Below, one piece after another: positions 62,956 to 64,000 of a DNA stretch of 64,000 nt. A program made the position numbers and the translations under genes. Source of the stretch: Xylophilus ampelinus (GTDB lineage Bacteria; Pseudomonadota; Gammaproteobacteria; Burkholderiales; Burkholderiaceae_C); the NCBI RefSeq assembly GCF_003217575.1, contig NZ_QJTC01000002.1, forward strand, positions 31,769-95,768, written 5' to 3'. Below the pieces are notes generated by a model, which saw nothing but the letters and a program-made list of their open reading frames with translations, searched no databases and was not told where the DNA came from. Numbering within the stretch: the stretch's first letter is position 1; every line of letters starts with the position of its first letter.

Positions 62956-63762
62956 ATGTGGCGCGCATTCCGGTCGTTCTTCGGCAAGCAGCCCGTCGGC
63001 GTGGAAATTCCCGATCCGCTGTGGGACGCCACCCTGGCGCACTTGCCGTTTCTCGCGGGTCTGTCGACCCATGAGCGTGCGGGGCTGCGCACGCTCTGCG
63101 GCCTGTTCCTGAGCCGCAAGGAATTCCACGGCGCCCACGGCATGGTCGTGACCGACGCGATGGCGCTCTCCATCGCCGCGCAGGCCTGCCTGCCGCTGCT
63201 GCACCTGGGGCCGCCCGCGCAGGTGCTGGGCTGGTACGACGACTTCGTGACCGTGGTGGTGCATGCCGCGGGCGTGGTGGCACCGCGCGAGGTGACCGAC
63301 GAGGCCGGCATCGTGCACCGCTACGACGAGCCGCTGATCGGCGAGGCGATGGACCGCGGTCCGGTCACCCTCAGCTGGCAGGACGTGGCGGCGGCCGGCG
63401 ACACCGCGGCCGAGGGCACCAATGTCGTGATCCACGAGTTCATCCATAAGATCGATATGCGCGGCGGCGGGCCTGACGGCTGCCCGCCCCTGCCGCCGGG
63501 CTTCCTCGGCGCGCGCGGCGCCCGGGCCGCGCGCGCGGCGTGGCTGGCGGTGCTGGAGCCGGCCTACCACGCGTTCCGCGAACAGGTGATCGTGGCCGAG
63601 CGCTTCGGCGGCGCCGAGCCGTGGCTCGACCCGTACGGCGCCGAGGCGCTGTCGGAGTTCTTCCCGGTGGCCTGCGAGGCCTACTTCGTCGCCCGGGTCC
63701 GGTTCGCGGACGAGTTTCCGGCGCTGGCGCCGCTCTTCGACGCCTTCTTTCGCCGGCAGTAG
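62956..63762 (+). CDS. mtfA: M90-family zinc metallopeptidase (MtfA-like)
   Basis: A 268-residue peptidase with the zinc motif NVVIHEFIHKIDM (HExxH) and the downstream glutamate region WLDPYGAEALSEFFPVACEAYF. The N-terminus has CGLFLSRKEFHGAHGMVVTDAM. MtfA of E. coli controls the glucose repressor Mlc; a similar role here is not shown. Confidence 0.9.
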   Translation: MWRAFRSFFGKQPVGVEIPDPLWDATLAHLPFLAGLSTHERAGLRTLCGLFLSRKEFHGAHGMVVTDAMALSIAAQACLPLLHLGPPAQVLGWYDDFVTVVVHAAGVVAPREVTDEAGIVHRYDEPLIGEAMDRGPVTLSWQDVAAAGDTAAEGTNVVIHEFIHKIDMRGGGPDGCPPLPPGFLGARGARAARAAWLAVLEPAYHAFREQVIVAERFGGAEPWLDPYGAEALSEFFPVACEAYFVARVRFADEFPALAPLFDAFFRRQ

Positions 63763-63766
63763 ATTT

Positions 63767-63814
63767 GCTATTATATTGATAGCTATATGTCGCCATCGTA
63801 CGCCGGCTACAGGC
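63767..63814 (+). repeat. 48-bp dispersed repeat, copy 7 (after mtfA)
   Basis: It begins GCTATTATATTGATAGC and ends GGCTACAGGC, four bases past the mtfA stop, and looks closest to the consensus. Confidence 0.85.
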
Positions 63815-63946
63815 TTGTTCGGCTTAGAAAAAGCATGGCTCCGGACACAAGCCGACACGGTGCCCGCACCCGGCATTCGCCACACTGGCACGCTGCGGAC
63901 GCCCTCTAAAGCCCGCACCGTCCCCTCTCCATCAAGGAAGCCCGCC

Positions 63947-64000
63947 ATGCTCGAAAAGCTGCCCGACGCCCTGGGCCACGCACTGCGCAACCAACGCGCC
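63947..64000 (+). CDS. Start of a further gene, cut by the window
   Basis: ATG 63947 follows AAGGAAG nine bases upstream and opens MLEKLPDALGHALRNQRA, which runs off the right edge after 18 codons. The opening resembles the start of YbhB/YbcL-type (Raf-kinase-inhibitor-like) proteins, but 18 residues are too few to be sure. Confidence 0.5.
   Translation, partial: MLEKLPDALGHALRNQRA

Overview
The window reads as a high-GC (roughly two-thirds G+C by eye) betaproteobacterial chromosome, most likely family Comamonadaceae. Supporting signs are the gene orders ilvI-ilvH-ilvC-pssA-leuA and dnaX-ybaB-recR, the aat-bpt pair, an ECF sigma factor followed by DUF3619/DUF3106/RDD genes, and a 48-bp dispersed repeat that recurs seven times. 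I cannot fix the genus.

Layout. 1-5.6 kb: assimilatory sulfate reduction (DUF934, cysH, cysD, cysN), a 7Fe ferredoxin and a thioredoxin-reductase-like ferredoxin reductase; the left edge holds a 560-bp tandem duplication that breaks one copy each of DUF934 and cysH. 5.7-8.2 kb: a TPP riboswitch ahead of a TonB-dependent receptor, then tRNA-Asn. 8.3-11.4 kb: a lower-GC accessory patch beside that tRNA, with two paralogous proteins resembling HBL/NHE-type alpha-helical pore-forming toxins, an operator-like inverted repeat and a decayed thioesterase. 11.5-23 kb: glyoxalase I, gluconokinase, the N-degron transferases aat and bpt, an IclR regulator, PBP7-type endopeptidase, leuA with an attenuator-like leader, pssA, ilvC, ilvH and ilvI. 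23-44.6 kb: ECF sigma operon, LOG protein, PII, FemAB-like protein, pyrophosphatase, aldehyde dehydrogenase, ZIP transporter, superoxide dismutase, moaA-mobA, rnhA, gloB, mltD, an orphan binding protein, and the recR-DUF1176-ybaB-dnaX group (dnaX carries a frameshift site), then the 4.5S RNA gene.

44.95-52.42 kb: a complete-looking 7.46-kb filamentous phage (inovirus) prophage in the 3' end of tRNA-Ser(GCT), bounded by a 13-bp direct repeat. Read right to left it has replication genes (two small ORFs, Rep, ssDNA-binding protein), coat genes (small membrane proteins, pVIII, terminator), a pIII-like adhesin with glycine-rich and collagen-like tracts, a pVI-like protein, the Zot/pI assembly ATPase and a small serine recombinase next to attL. 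Two rightward genes near attR look regulatory.

52.5-64 kb: aspartokinase, tilS, accA, an AlkA-type glycosylase, cysS, a TPR protein and an L,D-transpeptidase that share an NTF2-like tail, two cyclophilins, lpxH, an MtfA-type peptidase and the start of one more gene.

The strongest candidates for something new are the HBL-like gene pair, the fixed-length 48-bp repeat (four of seven copies inside coding sequence), the inovirus with its att-spanning regulator ORF, the leuA leader and the dnaX slippery run.
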